Below, in pieces: positions 27,244 to 36,812 of a stretch of DNA of 64,000 nucleotides. The stretch spans positions 186,001-250,000 of the forward strand of contig NZ_JBLWZP010000003.1 of the NCBI RefSeq assembly GCF_048266365.1, written 5' to 3'. A program made the position numbers and the translations under genes. The notes under the pieces are model-generated. The model ran no database searches. It was not told the origin of the DNA and saw only the letters and a list, made by a program, of their open reading frames with translations. The first letter of the stretch is position 1, and every line of letters starts with the position of its first letter. Origin of the DNA: Galbibacter sp048266365. GTDB taxonomy: Bacteria; Bacteroidota; Bacteroidia; Flavobacteriales; Flavobacteriaceae.

Positions 27244-28500
27244 CTAACTTGTTTTTAGCTTTCCAAATTTAGCAACCAGGGCTGCAAATTCGGCACATTC
27301 ATGTTCCGTTTCCTCAATGGTTTTACCCTGTACCGCACCTGACCATGCTTGTTGCAAAGCTCGAACACCGGCAGCAGGACCAAAGGGATGCGACATAATT
27401 CCTCCACCGGCCATATATAAAAGTTCGGTGGTTTTGGTGTGTTTATAGGTGTCAAATGCCTGAGCTCCCCACTGTCCGGAAGAAACTACCGGAAGTAATT
27501 TTCTGATTCCCAAAAATGGCTCGCTACAGGCCTTTATGGAACGGATGACAGAGGCATCAGATTCCCAAAATTTATTTCGTATTCCATTGACATGCAATTG
27601 ATCAACACCTGCCAATCGCCATAACTTCGCATATGCAGGGAAGTTAATCCCAAGCAATGGATGGCGGTTTAACATCCCCCAACCATTTCTGTGCCCATGA
27701 ATGGATAAGCCGCCCAGATCTGCTATCGCCTTTACACCAACCCATCCTACACTATTGATACTTAACATTGCGCAACTTCCTCCATGCTGAACCACCACAT
27801 CATAATTTCGTTTCATGGTTTCCAAATCACCAGAGATATTAAAGGCATACATGACCTTTTTACCGGTTTTTTGTTGATGGTTCTTAATCACTTTCATCAC
27901 CTGGCAAACTCTTTCCTCAAAAGGTGAATTAGCACTAGATGCCATGAGTTCATCATCCTTGATAAAATCGATACCGCCTTCTACTAAAACCTTGACTAAG
28001 TCGGCCGTTTGCTGCGGCGTAAAGCCAATACTAGGTTTGATAATGGTCCCGATCATAGGTTTTTGAGGGATGACGCCCGCTAATTCCTTAGTGGCTTTAG
28101 CCCCAAAAACAGGTCCCTTAAATTTAGACTTGTAATAATCGGGAAGATCGAAATCGTCCAATTTTAATCCTGTAAATTGTCTTAATTCATATAAATTGCC
28201 TTGTAAAGTGGCTATTAAGGTAGGAATATTATCCTGAAAGTTCTCCACAGACCAAGACACACTCACTCTAGCTCTTTTGTAGGAGGCATGTGGACTGGAA
28301 TCTCCAGGCAAACTCGGTTGCTGGGCTTGTTCAAGAAGTTCTATATTTTCAACCCTGGCCGAAAAACGATCTTTCAGTGCTTGGGTTTCCCCTGGAATGT
28401 CAACAAAAGTTCCACTAGATTGTTCACCAGCCAATATGGCTGTAGCTTTGTCAAGATCGTATGGCGTTTCGATCAGGTAATGTGCAATAATTCTCTCCAT
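27244..28500 (-). CDS. RuBisCO-like protein (form IV type), OiaX/OiaT-like candidate
   Basis: A 418-residue member of the RuBisCO large-chain family. It keeps the metal-binding motif DFIKDDE (Lys181 carbamylation position, Asp183, Glu184), Lys155 in the IKPSIG motif, the IHGHRNG His/Arg segment near 268-271, VVSSGQ near 339-343, and the phosphate-binding AGGGIMSHPFGPAAG near 364-378. It lacks a recognisable loop-6 Lys, so it is not expected to fix CO2. Known RuBisCO-like proteins that work with DUF1537 kinases are 3-oxo-isoapionate-4-phosphate decarboxylase (OiaX) and the transcarboxylase/hydrolase (OiaT) of D-apiose catabolism. This gene precedes such a kinase by 9 bp. I cannot tell OiaX from OiaT. 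A different RuBisCO-like function, such as methionine salvage, is unlikely given the PUL setting. Confidence 0.88.
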   Translation of the reverse strand: MERIIAHYLIETPYDLDKATAILAGEQSSGTFVDIPGETQALKDRFSARVENIELLEQAQQPSLPGDSSPHASYKRARVSVSWSVENFQDNIPTLIATLQGNLYELRQFTGLKLDDFDLPDYYKSKFKGPVFGAKATKELAGVIPQKPMIGTIIKPSIGFTPQQTADLVKVLVEGGIDFIKDDELMASSANSPFEERVCQVMKVIKNHQQKTGKKVMYAFNISGDLETMKRNYDVVVQHGGSCAMLSINSVGWVGVKAIADLGGLSIHGHRNGWGMLNRHPLLGINFPAYAKLWRLAGVDQLHVNGIRNKFWESDASVIRSIKACSEPFLGIRKLLPVVSSGQWGAQAFDTYKHTKTTELLYMAGGGIMSHPFGPAAGVRALQQAWSGAVQGKTIEETEHECAEFAALVAKFGKLKTS

Positions 28501-28571
28501 AGCAAAATATTTAGGCTTCTGATGCGAAGTTCAAGCATTAGTACATAAAAGCTATCCTGCTCTTGCATGGA

Positions 28572-31500
28572 CTACTCTGCTTTTTCTAATACAACGGGTC
28601 CTAAAAGACCTGCGGGTAACAATTCTTCGCCCTCCAATCGATAAGGAGCCGTCGTCCAGGTAGATCTTTCTTCCTCAGGTAACTTTTGATCCCCAATAAG
28701 TCGATTTCTCCAGGTGTTTGTGATTTTAATCTCCAAAGTGTTTTTACCTCTTTTCAAGGCCTTAGTGATATTGATCCTATGCGGAAAAGTCCACACCACA
28801 CCAACTTTTTCACCATTTAAAAACACCTCAGCAATATCAGAAAAGTCCCCTAAGTTCAACCATACCCCCCGTGTGCTCCCACGATGTTTAAAGGTCTTTG
28901 CATAGGTCGCCGTTCCGGAATAATATTTAATACGATCATCCTTGTGAATACTCCAATCAAAAAGAGCATTAATTTTAAAAGTTTCCTTGGGTCCCTTAAA
29001 TTCGGGATCAAATTGAAGTTCCCAATGAGAATCCAAGACTTTTTCTGATGTATAAGAAAGCCAGTTATTCCCGGAGGTACCCTTTGTATATTGAATAGTT
29101 CCTTTTAAGATGATAAACAGTGCCTGATTTTTAGCAAACTTCAATGGAATTTGAAGTCGATTATCTTTGACTTTCCATTGTTTTACACTGAAAAATTCAT
29201 CGGTAACAGGATTGTACAAATAAGGCTGCTTTTCACTGATTCTCAGCGATACCTCAATCACTTGTTCTTCATTACTTTGATTGCTGATAAAATAAATATC
29301 TTCTTCACCACTGGTCCGATGTGTCCAAGCAAATTCTTCTGCGCCCTGGCGATCCAGTTCTGGAAACAATACATCCGGTTGAATTCCTATTTCCCTGAAG
29401 CTCTCCTTCATATAGGGCAGCTGAATTACGCTTCCCTTCCCAATAGTCCAGGAATTTGAATTCCTAGAATGAGTATTGGCTGAATAACCTTTCCAAATTT
29501 CATCTATGATATTTTGCCATTGTCTCTTATCCTCAGCAATTGTAAAACCAGTGCTTCTACTGGGTTTTTCCGCTACAAAAACTGTAGCACCGTCTTTTAT
29601 AAGCTCTAACATCTTCTGCGCTACCTCAGTGGATACCATGGCATTGGGAGACATTTTACGACTCCCGGGAAACAACAACGCCTTATAACGGATATTACCT
29701 TTAAATTCAACAGCACCATCTACAACTTTAGCATGATCGAGCAAAACATCAGTGTTGAAAGAATCATATTTATAACCGTTTAAGCTGTTGATCCAATGAT
29801 TTAAATCTGTTAGGTTTTTGGAATACCGCACTTCCTTTGGCATTCTAGCGGTAGGTTGTCCACTATTTTCCAGGCGTTTTTTTTCTGATGCGATACGCAC
29901 CTCCCCGAAAACATTGGGAATAAAGGGCAGTAAACGATCTGGCAAAACAGATCTGGAAGGTACTTCTTCTCCACTAAAAACAGCCAAATCAATCACCGGG
30001 TTTCCGCGTTGCAATTGCTCCTGTACTCTTCTACCGTATTCCACCCAGGCCTCCCCTGGCTCCCACCAGGTTTGATCTCGTTGAAAATAGGTTCCTATAC
30101 CATCCAGGGTCATGCCTGGTTTTCGATCCAGCCATGGATTGTGAACAAATACGTGGTAAAAGAATCGATTAATACCCAAGGCGTAATTTCTGTCCGCCAT
30201 GGGTTTCAGCAATTCCGGATCTTCATCCCAATCCATTCGAAGTGCTGTAAAGGCCTCCGCCTGAATTATATTTTTTCCGTAAATATGTCCGCCGGAGATG
30301 GCGTCCAACATATCGTTTGGTTTATCATGGGTAGGACTTCGAAACCAAAATTCACCACCCGGAAAATCAACATATTTAAAATGCATAAGCGCATCACTAA
30401 CCATTGTAGGCGCCACATTTTCAGAACTAAATTTCACCCCGAGCTTACCAGCCTCCGCTGCCATGGTACCAAAAAAATTGTCCACGATTAATTCAGAGAT
30501 CGTTTGGCGCACATCGTGCAAAATTTGCTCAGATGCCTTTACACTCTCCAGCGGAACTCCTGCCATTACGGGCAAGTAGTCTATGAGATCATAGCCTCTT
30601 CTATTTTTAAATTCTAAAGGGAATACCGAGCTCCAATTTTGGCTACCAGCCTCCCAGCTGTCGATATGAAGAATGCGAAGTACTTCCGGTACGCGGTTAG
30701 CTCCAGCCACCTCTACAGATTTTCCAAACCACTGTTCAAACTGGTATTTTACCAGTTCAGGATCAAACTTATCCACCTCTAATCCCTTTCCCCCACCGCC
30801 GGTTTCATTTTCCTGTCCGGTTGAGGTATGTCCAAAGCGCATGATTCTCCAATTCCCATTAGGAGCATTCCAATGCAAAACACCATTTTGATCCATAAAC
30901 GAACTAAGATTCACTATTGACTCCTTTGAAATAATATCCTGCGGCACTATACCGGAAGTCTGTGGACTAATCCGCCATACTCTACCGGATTTGCCCTGGT
31001 AGTTATCAATAATGGCCTGATTGGAAAGTATAATGTTACTTACCTTTAAAGACTGCTTCCATTTAGCCGCATCCAAATCCTCAGCACCGGGTTCACTTCC
31101 CTCGGGATCATATTCAAAACGAAAAAATTTAGCACGAACAGGCGTCATACTATGAGCATAAGCAATTCCTGAGTCCTGCCAACCATGTCGAGGTGCTGTC
31201 AGACGACCAAGGTCTTTAAAATTCTTCCCATCATCGCTGACCAAAATTCGCAGTCGCTGTGCCTGGTAGTTAACGCCTTTGGACGCTATTGAAATCGATT
31301 TACACAGAAATGGCTCCCGGAATTCATACTGAACCCAACCCTTTTCTGATAATTTAAATTCATCATCATGATTTGCGCCTGCCAAAAAGGAGGCATCAAT
31401 AGTATCTTTTGAAGTTGTTACTATGGGTGTTTTGTTCTGGGTCGTCAGTTCCATATTTTTTTGTGGAATGGCAAATACCGCAATATCTTTGTAATAGCCC

Positions 31501-31973
31501 TCCAAACTTTCAGGTTGAACAAGGGGCATTTTTAATGACGCTCCACCCTCAACCAGCGTATCTGACCACACTAACTTTTGCATGGATTGTTCAGGCTTAA
31601 TCCAGGGACCTCCTGCCACTGCAAAACCATCTGCGGCATGCATGGCAATTTTCAGTCCTAATCGATCAGCTTCTGCAATAGCAAAATCCACCAGTTCCCA
31701 CCACTGATCACTGAGTTGGAGAATTGGAGGATCAATCAGCGGTGGATCCGTCGGTCCTTTTACGGACATGAGATACGCACCCGCAATACCTACTTTTTTC
31801 ATGGCCTCCAAATCAGCAGTAATGCCCTCTTTAGAATACGCGGAATGCATCCAATACCAGTACACCCATGGTTTAGAATTTTCATAAGCCTCGGACTCTG
31901 TCTGTTGAGAAAACAAGCACTGGGAACCCAACATCAGGGTTATTATGAATAACTGCAACACCTTTTTAAACAT
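28572..31973 (-). CDS. GH106 alpha-L-rhamnosidase
   Basis: A 1133-residue secreted GH106 enzyme that removes alpha-L-rhamnose from rhamnogalacturonan or rhamnosides. Signal peptide MFKKVLQLFIITLMLGSQCL. The family start is clear: KPWVYWYWMHSAYSKEGI, then LEAMKKVGIAGAYLM and FAIAEADRLGLKIAMHAADGF. Later segments include RFGHTSTGQENETGGGGKGLE, LHIDSWEAGSQNW and VKFSSENVAPTM, which carry conserved Glu residues of the active site. A C-terminal galactose-binding-like sandwich (SIHKDDRIKYYSGTATYAK, ... EVFLNGEKVGVVWTFP) is present. Start is the ATG at 31973, forming TGATG with the GH2 stop; the TTG at 31976 is less likely. Located between GH2 and the RuBisCO-like gene. Confidence 0.93.
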   Translation of the reverse strand: MFKKVLQLFIITLMLGSQCLFSQQTESEAYENSKPWVYWYWMHSAYSKEGITADLEAMKKVGIAGAYLMSVKGPTDPPLIDPPILQLSDQWWELVDFAIAEADRLGLKIAMHAADGFAVAGGPWIKPEQSMQKLVWSDTLVEGGASLKMPLVQPESLEGYYKDIAVFAIPQKNMELTTQNKTPIVTTSKDTIDASFLAGANHDDEFKLSEKGWVQYEFREPFLCKSISIASKGVNYQAQRLRILVSDDGKNFKDLGRLTAPRHGWQDSGIAYAHSMTPVRAKFFRFEYDPEGSEPGAEDLDAAKWKQSLKVSNIILSNQAIIDNYQGKSGRVWRISPQTSGIVPQDIISKESIVNLSSFMDQNGVLHWNAPNGNWRIMRFGHTSTGQENETGGGGKGLEVDKFDPELVKYQFEQWFGKSVEVAGANRVPEVLRILHIDSWEAGSQNWSSVFPLEFKNRRGYDLIDYLPVMAGVPLESVKASEQILHDVRQTISELIVDNFFGTMAAEAGKLGVKFSSENVAPTMVSDALMHFKYVDFPGGEFWFRSPTHDKPNDMLDAISGGHIYGKNIIQAEAFTALRMDWDEDPELLKPMADRNYALGINRFFYHVFVHNPWLDRKPGMTLDGIGTYFQRDQTWWEPGEAWVEYGRRVQEQLQRGNPVIDLAVFSGEEVPSRSVLPDRLLPFIPNVFGEVRIASEKKRLENSGQPTARMPKEVRYSKNLTDLNHWINSLNGYKYDSFNTDVLLDHAKVVDGAVEFKGNIRYKALLFPGSRKMSPNAMVSTEVAQKMLELIKDGATVFVAEKPSRSTGFTIAEDKRQWQNIIDEIWKGYSANTHSRNSNSWTIGKGSVIQLPYMKESFREIGIQPDVLFPELDRQGAEEFAWTHRTSGEEDIYFISNQSNEEQVIEVSLRISEKQPYLYNPVTDEFFSVKQWKVKDNRLQIPLKFAKNQALFIILKGTIQYTKGTSGNNWLSYTSEKVLDSHWELQFDPEFKGPKETFKINALFDWSIHKDDRIKYYSGTATYAKTFKHRGSTRGVWLNLGDFSDIAEVFLNGEKVGVVWTFPHRINITKALKRGKNTLEIKITNTWRNRLIGDQKLPEEERSTWTTAPYRLEGEELLPAGLLGPVVLEKAE

Positions 31974-34900
31974 CAATAACCAATTTTTTTAAGCGTCTTT
32001 TGAAGATCCGTCTTTAAATAGGGGATCAAGTAAAAACTATAATTATAATCCCCTGCAGGAATTTGATATTTTTCTAAAGGTTGGCTCACATCAGACCAGC
32101 TATCGTTTCCGCCAACACCCATTTGAATTAGATCAATATTCAAGGTAATAAAACCTGGATTCTTTAAATCATAAGTATGCTTGGCCTGATTCAGGTTTTC
32201 TTCAGTATATGGCCAGGCACTCATACTGAGCGGTTTTTGAGCACTTACCACCGCTAACCCATTAGCCTTCTTCTGATCTGTCAAGGCCATCCACCGTACC
32301 TGGGTACGGTTCCCGTTTTCCTGAGGCATGGCATAAGGCTCTATAAAATCTTGGATGGCTAAAGAATACGTCCCAATAGGGAAACCATGATTTTTATCCA
32401 CATAGTTCTCTAAAAGTCCCTTTCCATACCAATTGATATAGTCATACTGCTCATTAACCCCCAATTGCATACCGACTTTTGGAATATTGGGAAGTCCTTT
32501 ATCAGCGACAAGGCTATAATTAACCTGAACAACGGCATCCGAATAAATACGATAATTCACATCCACCGTTGCACTGTCTTTAATCACTTCATAGCTGGAG
32601 GTAATCTCAATTCCTTTCGGGGTTTGAATGTGCTTAAAATTCAACAACTTAGGATCAGCAGTATACCACGGCTTTAATTTTTCATGAGGCTTCCAACCCT
32701 TTTGGTCATTATCGGTTAGAGGCCTGGTAAAATTAAGTTTTAGAGGCGCAAATATTTGTTCGTCGCCTTTAAATTTATACGAGATCAACACCCCGCTTTT
32801 TTGATCAAAAGAAACTTCAAAATCTTTTCCGTGAACCACCAGAGCTTGATTGGTTTTTTCCAACTTCAGATCTTTAGATTTAGCTGCATCGTGAATGATT
32901 TGGGGTTTTTGCTGCAACACAAACTGATCCATGGCTATCACATAAGCCTTTTTAGCCCATGGTTTATCTTCTGAGAGTCTAAATTCAATATTTAAAAGAT
33001 ATTCAGCATCTGATTTAAATTTAGGTAAAAAAGATGAAAAAGAAATCTCTGTTTCCGCTCCCGGAGCAACCTCCACAGGTGCTATCTTTTTTTCCTTGAC
33101 CACTATTCCATCTTCTAACAAGACCAAAAACGCATCATAGACTGCCAAGGATTGTACACTATTTCGGTTTTTAATCTGCAGTCGTTCACCGGAAATCAAT
33201 GTACTTAATGCCGGTTGATACACCCATTTATTCTCATAGATGGCTGATTTAGGTCTGCCATCGGCAGCCACTATTCCATTTATACTAAAATTGCCATCAT
33301 GTCGTTTCTCTCCAAAATCACCGCCATAAGCCAAAAACTCCTGTCCGGTTTTAAGGTCCGTTTTATAGAATGCCTGATCCTTAAAATCCCAGATACAACC
33401 ACCTATAACGCGATCTAAACTCCTGAACTCATCCCAGAGCTCCTTGAGGTTTCCAGTAGAGTTCCCCATAGAATGGGAATATTCCACAAAAATAATGGGT
33501 CTGGTATCGGCTTTTTGATCCACTAAAAATTTAGGAGTAAATACCCCGGGATAAAACCGACTCACCATATCGACATAAGGTTCGTCTTGTGGATTTTCAA
33601 AACGGTGCGCATGATCTACAGTCTTTGGATAACCCTTGTCTAATGGATCTAAATATCCATCCAACCTCGGATTCCCCTGTGCAGGTTCATAATGAATAGG
33701 TCGTGTAATATCAAAACGATGTCCCCAACCTGCCATAGCGGCAAATGCAGGACCATTTCCAGCCTCATTGCCCATACTCCAAAACACAATACTAGGGTGA
33801 TTCTTATCGCGCTCAATCATTCGCGTAAAACGCTGCATATGCGCATGAACCCATCTGGAATCATTTGCTAGTTTACCTCCCAAACCATGCGTTTCGAGAT
33901 TGGCCTCATCCATGACCATGAGTCCGTACTGATCACAAAGCTCATAAAAATAAGGATCATTAGGATAATGACTCGTACGTATTAAATTGAAATTAAATTT
34001 TTTTATGGTTTTTACATCTTCCTCTATATCCGCTCTACTTAAAGCTTTTCCTTTTCTTGGATGATGATCATGTCTGTTCACCCCATAGACATAGGTCTCT
34101 TTACCGTTAATTAACAGTTTTCCATTCTCTTTGGAAAACTCAATATTCCGAAAACCAATTTTGGAAGATTTCACCTCGGTAATGTCACCTTGAGGATCTT
34201 TGAGTACCAACACCATTGTATATAGATTAGGCGTTTCCGCACTCCATTTTTCAGGATTGGAAATGTCTTTTTCAAAAAACCCGAAACGCACATTATCCAA
34301 TCTGGGATAATCCTCGTTAATAATCTCCGCAACTGCGGTGTCCATGGCTTTCTCAAACAAAGGTTTGTTGTATTTATCGTACAGCTGTACCTCCAACTGA
34401 TAACCACTTATGGTATCACCGGTGAGGTTTTCCACCTCCGGTCGAAGCTGAAACAACGCATCTTTATACTTGTCATCTAATTTGGCTTGATAGAAGTAAT
34501 CTTCAATATGAAGTTTGGGCTCTGCCATTATAAAAACCTCACGCTGAATACCGCTGAGCCTCCATTGATCCTGATCTTCCAAATAAGAACCATCACTCCA
34601 ACGCATCACTTGCACAGAAAGTAAATTTTCACCTGGCTTTAAATATGGTGTAATATTAAATTCAGCCGGAAGATAACTATCTTCACTATAGCCTAAGAAC
34701 TCACCATTCAACCACACTTTAAAAGCCGAGCTTACCGCTCCAAAATGCAAGGTTACAATCTGATTGTCCCAGTCCTTTGGAACTTCAAATTTTCGTTGAT
34801 ACGAACCCACACCGTTAGTATCTTTTGGCACTAGGGGAGGATTGACAGGTCTAAAAGGGTATACTGCGCTTTTATAAATCGGAATATCATAGCCCTTTAA

Positions 34901-35269
34901 TTCCCAATTGGAAGGTACTTCAATTTTATCCCAGTTTTTAACCGCTTGTTTAAAGAAATTTTTTGGAGCCGAACTTAAGTTCACGCTATACTTAAAATCC
35001 CATTGGCCGTTAAGCATTTTAATACGGCTTTTGGAACGATCCCCTTCCAGGGCATCTTCAATGTTTTTGTAGGAATACGAGGTCACCCTTGCAGGCTCTC
35101 TATTTATACTATTTACCAAGGGATCTTCCCAAGGGTTAGCCTGGTAGATTTCTGGTAGTTTAGGTATGCCGGCAGGCTCCCCGGTAACGGTTTGCCCGCT
35201 TATTGGCATACTTAAACAACAACCTACTAAAACTAACAATAAAAAATCAATTCTCTTCTTTCTTTTCAT
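31973..35269 (-). CDS. GH2 beta-galactosidase (LacZ type)
   Basis: A 1098-residue exported GH2 enzyme with the full LacZ layout: signal peptide, sugar-binding domain (NPWEDPLVNSINREPAR; WDFKYS), Ig-like domains, TIM barrel, and a C-terminal beta-galactosidase small-chain domain ending near GVGGNDSWSDVSQ. Catalytic residues are visible: acid/base Glu near 501 in WSMGNEAGNG and the nucleophile Glu near 595 in IFVEYSHSMGN. It releases terminal beta-galactose, expected here from pectin galactan side chains or decorated rhamnogalacturonan. Its first 23 bp overlap the end of the GH43-like gene, in a purine-rich stretch (the end encodes DEKKEEN) that can double as a ribosome binding region. Tight overlaps on both sides mark strict co-translation. 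Confidence 0.95.
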   Translation of the reverse strand: MKRKKRIDFLLLVLVGCCLSMPISGQTVTGEPAGIPKLPEIYQANPWEDPLVNSINREPARVTSYSYKNIEDALEGDRSKSRIKMLNGQWDFKYSVNLSSAPKNFFKQAVKNWDKIEVPSNWELKGYDIPIYKSAVYPFRPVNPPLVPKDTNGVGSYQRKFEVPKDWDNQIVTLHFGAVSSAFKVWLNGEFLGYSEDSYLPAEFNITPYLKPGENLLSVQVMRWSDGSYLEDQDQWRLSGIQREVFIMAEPKLHIEDYFYQAKLDDKYKDALFQLRPEVENLTGDTISGYQLEVQLYDKYNKPLFEKAMDTAVAEIINEDYPRLDNVRFGFFEKDISNPEKWSAETPNLYTMVLVLKDPQGDITEVKSSKIGFRNIEFSKENGKLLINGKETYVYGVNRHDHHPRKGKALSRADIEEDVKTIKKFNFNLIRTSHYPNDPYFYELCDQYGLMVMDEANLETHGLGGKLANDSRWVHAHMQRFTRMIERDKNHPSIVFWSMGNEAGNGPAFAAMAGWGHRFDITRPIHYEPAQGNPRLDGYLDPLDKGYPKTVDHAHRFENPQDEPYVDMVSRFYPGVFTPKFLVDQKADTRPIIFVEYSHSMGNSTGNLKELWDEFRSLDRVIGGCIWDFKDQAFYKTDLKTGQEFLAYGGDFGEKRHDGNFSINGIVAADGRPKSAIYENKWVYQPALSTLISGERLQIKNRNSVQSLAVYDAFLVLLEDGIVVKEKKIAPVEVAPGAETEISFSSFLPKFKSDAEYLLNIEFRLSEDKPWAKKAYVIAMDQFVLQQKPQIIHDAAKSKDLKLEKTNQALVVHGKDFEVSFDQKSGVLISYKFKGDEQIFAPLKLNFTRPLTDNDQKGWKPHEKLKPWYTADPKLLNFKHIQTPKGIEITSSYEVIKDSATVDVNYRIYSDAVVQVNYSLVADKGLPNIPKVGMQLGVNEQYDYINWYGKGLLENYVDKNHGFPIGTYSLAIQDFIEPYAMPQENGNRTQVRWMALTDQKKANGLAVVSAQKPLSMSAWPYTEENLNQAKHTYDLKNPGFITLNIDLIQMGVGGNDSWSDVSQPLEKYQIPAGDYNYSFYLIPYLKTDLQKTLKKIGY

Positions 35270-36383
35270 CGGGTGCTACAAAATCTAATTTACTTTTACC
35301 GAGATCCTTAGAAGTGGCCACGGCAATCCCTCTTTGGAACTCCTCATTAACAGCACAGTAAAAATGATAAACCACACCATCGTGTTTCACCACAAAAGAC
35401 TTATGTGCAAATACTTCATCATAGGGCTCAGAAGGTGCAATCAAATCTTCACCTTCCCAATCCGTCCAATGAATTAAATCATTCGATACTGCAAATCGGT
35501 TAAAAGCTCCATCTTTCCAGAATGCCCCAAAATAAAACATAACCCAGGTATCATTAATACGCTGAATATAAGGATCCCCGGTAATGCCGGTATGGTGATT
35601 TAATAAAGCATCATCGCCATAACGCTTCCAATTTTTCATATCATCAGATACCGCCATGGCGATACGCTCTGCTCCGCGACCAGGGTTAATACTGTCCCCT
35701 CTTGCATTGTAATACATAATAAATTCATGACCTGTTTCGCCTTGAAAATCTCGAATCACCGTTTCTTTATACATGGTACTATTATCATACCATGCCACAT
35801 CATCATCCTTGGGCGTTAACACAGGTTTATCCAAACGCACAAGCTCATGAGGATAGATCGGCAAACTATCCGAATATGCCATCCCTATTGAAAGTACCCC
35901 GGCTTCATAGCCTTTGCTATCACCCCCAAAATAACTCATCCAATACTTATTATCATAAGTAGTCCACTCATAACTACCACCCCAGGTGGGATCTTGCAAT
36001 GCAATATAACCTGCCTTTTGATTTCGATCCCAAAGCGTGCTATCCTCTGAAAAAGACATTAACTTTCCTAAATATTCCCAATCCAATAGATTAGAACTTT
36101 TGGCTAACCAAGTTTCATATCCCCTACCATCAAAAATCAAATAGGTCATATACCAGCTATCACCGTGTTTAAAAACACTTGGGCAATCTAATTTGTAAGA
36201 GTTGTCCTCCGGAACCATAACCAACCCATATTTATGAGGCGTTTTAATTTCCTGATAAATTTCTTCCATAACCTCGGGGGTAATATCTCGCTTAACTAGC
36301 TGTTTCTTATCTGGTGTTTTAGCGCAACAAGCCAATAAAACCACAAGGGAAATCTGCAGAATATAGTATGGTATAATTTTCAT
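35247..36383 (-). CDS. Five-bladed beta-propeller glycosidase-like lipoprotein (GH43/GH117-like)
   Basis: A 378-residue lipoprotein (lipobox LVVLLAC with Cys near 19). Repeated propeller blades carry SWYMTYLIFDG, TWLAKSSNLLDWEYLG, YWMSYFGGDSKG, FIMYYNARGD, AVSDDMKNWKRYG and FAVSNDLIHWTDWEG, a pattern of GH43/GH117-type beta-propellers. The candidate catalytic base is the Asp in YKLDCPSVFKHGD, with other acids in TMYKETVIRD and ITGDPYIQRI. Subfamily and substrate are not assignable from sequence; arabinose-, galactose- or xylose-acting types are all possible. It is the first gene of the long operon running down to GH127. The upstream region carries a TCCTGTACT copy of the shared susC promoter element and a terminator-like hairpin that closes the susC2D2 unit. 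Confidence 0.75.
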   Translation of the reverse strand: MKIIPYYILQISLVVLLACCAKTPDKKQLVKRDITPEVMEEIYQEIKTPHKYGLVMVPEDNSYKLDCPSVFKHGDSWYMTYLIFDGRGYETWLAKSSNLLDWEYLGKLMSFSEDSTLWDRNQKAGYIALQDPTWGGSYEWTTYDNKYWMSYFGGDSKGYEAGVLSIGMAYSDSLPIYPHELVRLDKPVLTPKDDDVAWYDNSTMYKETVIRDFQGETGHEFIMYYNARGDSINPGRGAERIAMAVSDDMKNWKRYGDDALLNHHTGITGDPYIQRINDTWVMFYFGAFWKDGAFNRFAVSNDLIHWTDWEGEDLIAPSEPYDEVFAHKSFVVKHDGVVYHFYCAVNEEFQRGIAVATSKDLGKSKLDFVAPDEKKEEN

Positions 36384-36472
36384 TTTAGTTTAGAAATTAA
36401 GCGTATCATATCAAAGCAATTACAAACTGTTTTACTTGTAGTGCAATTTAATGCAACTTCCCATTACCGCCG

Positions 36473-36481
36473 TCCTGTACT
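36473..36481 (-). promoter_or_regulatory. Partial copy of the shared TCCTGTACT element upstream of the GH43-like operon
   Basis: The nine bases TCCTGTACT (plus-strand reading) lie 90 bp upstream of the 36383 start, in the same orientation as the two susC copies. At the 22-bp spacing the minus strand reads TAAATTGC, a weak four-of-six fit to TAnnTTTG. It may be a weaker site for the same regulator driving the long operon. It lies just downstream of the terminator-like hairpin at 36505-36544. Confidence 0.35.
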
Positions 36482-36504
36482 TACTTGGATGCTAATGAAA
36501 GTTA

Positions 36505-36544
36505 TAGAAAAAAGAAAGAAAACTAAAGGCCTAAAAGGCCTTTA
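36505..36544 (-). terminator. Rho-independent terminator-like hairpin after susD2
   Basis: TAAAGGCC (36524-36531) and GGCCTTTA (36537-36544) form a perfect 8-bp stem with a 5-nt loop. On the minus strand a T-rich tract (complement of 36508-36522) follows directly. It lies about 270 bp beyond the susD2 stop and before the GH43-like operon, so it would separate the two transcripts. Confidence 0.55.
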
Positions 36545-36753
36545 AGCCCATACCCAACTCGTAATCAAATCATTGGGAGACACATCTTTAATTCAAAGCT
36601 TTAAATGAGCATTGTCAAGTCAAAAAAATATTTTAAAATTCCACATTTTATAAACATTAAAGCAGGTCTTACCAAGCTAACTACAACATAAAGGGGTAGT
36701 ATTTTAAACTTCGGTAACGAGCATTTATACGCACACTGACAACACAAAACAAA

Positions 36754-36788
36754 CACCCACAATTAGAAAATCTAAGAGCAGGTGTTAA
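36754..36788 (-). terminator. Nested hairpin just after susD2, possible terminator or RNA-end structure
   Basis: AACACC (36754-36759) pairs with GGTGTT (36783-36788), enclosing a second stem TTAGA-AAA-TCTAA. On the minus strand the outer stem is followed by TGTTTTGTGTTG. It lies about 25 bp after the susD2 stop codon. The stem is short, so it may stabilise the mRNA end or attenuate readthrough rather than terminate fully. Apart from these two hairpins and the 36473 element, the 36384-36812 gap shows nothing I recognise. Confidence 0.3.
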
Positions 36789-36812
36789 GCATATTCTGAA
36801 TTCGTAATTCAA

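Noticed and set aside
30018..30026. TCCTGTACT inside the GH106 gene
   Set aside because: Lies in coding sequence of a well-supported enzyme; taken as a chance occurrence.
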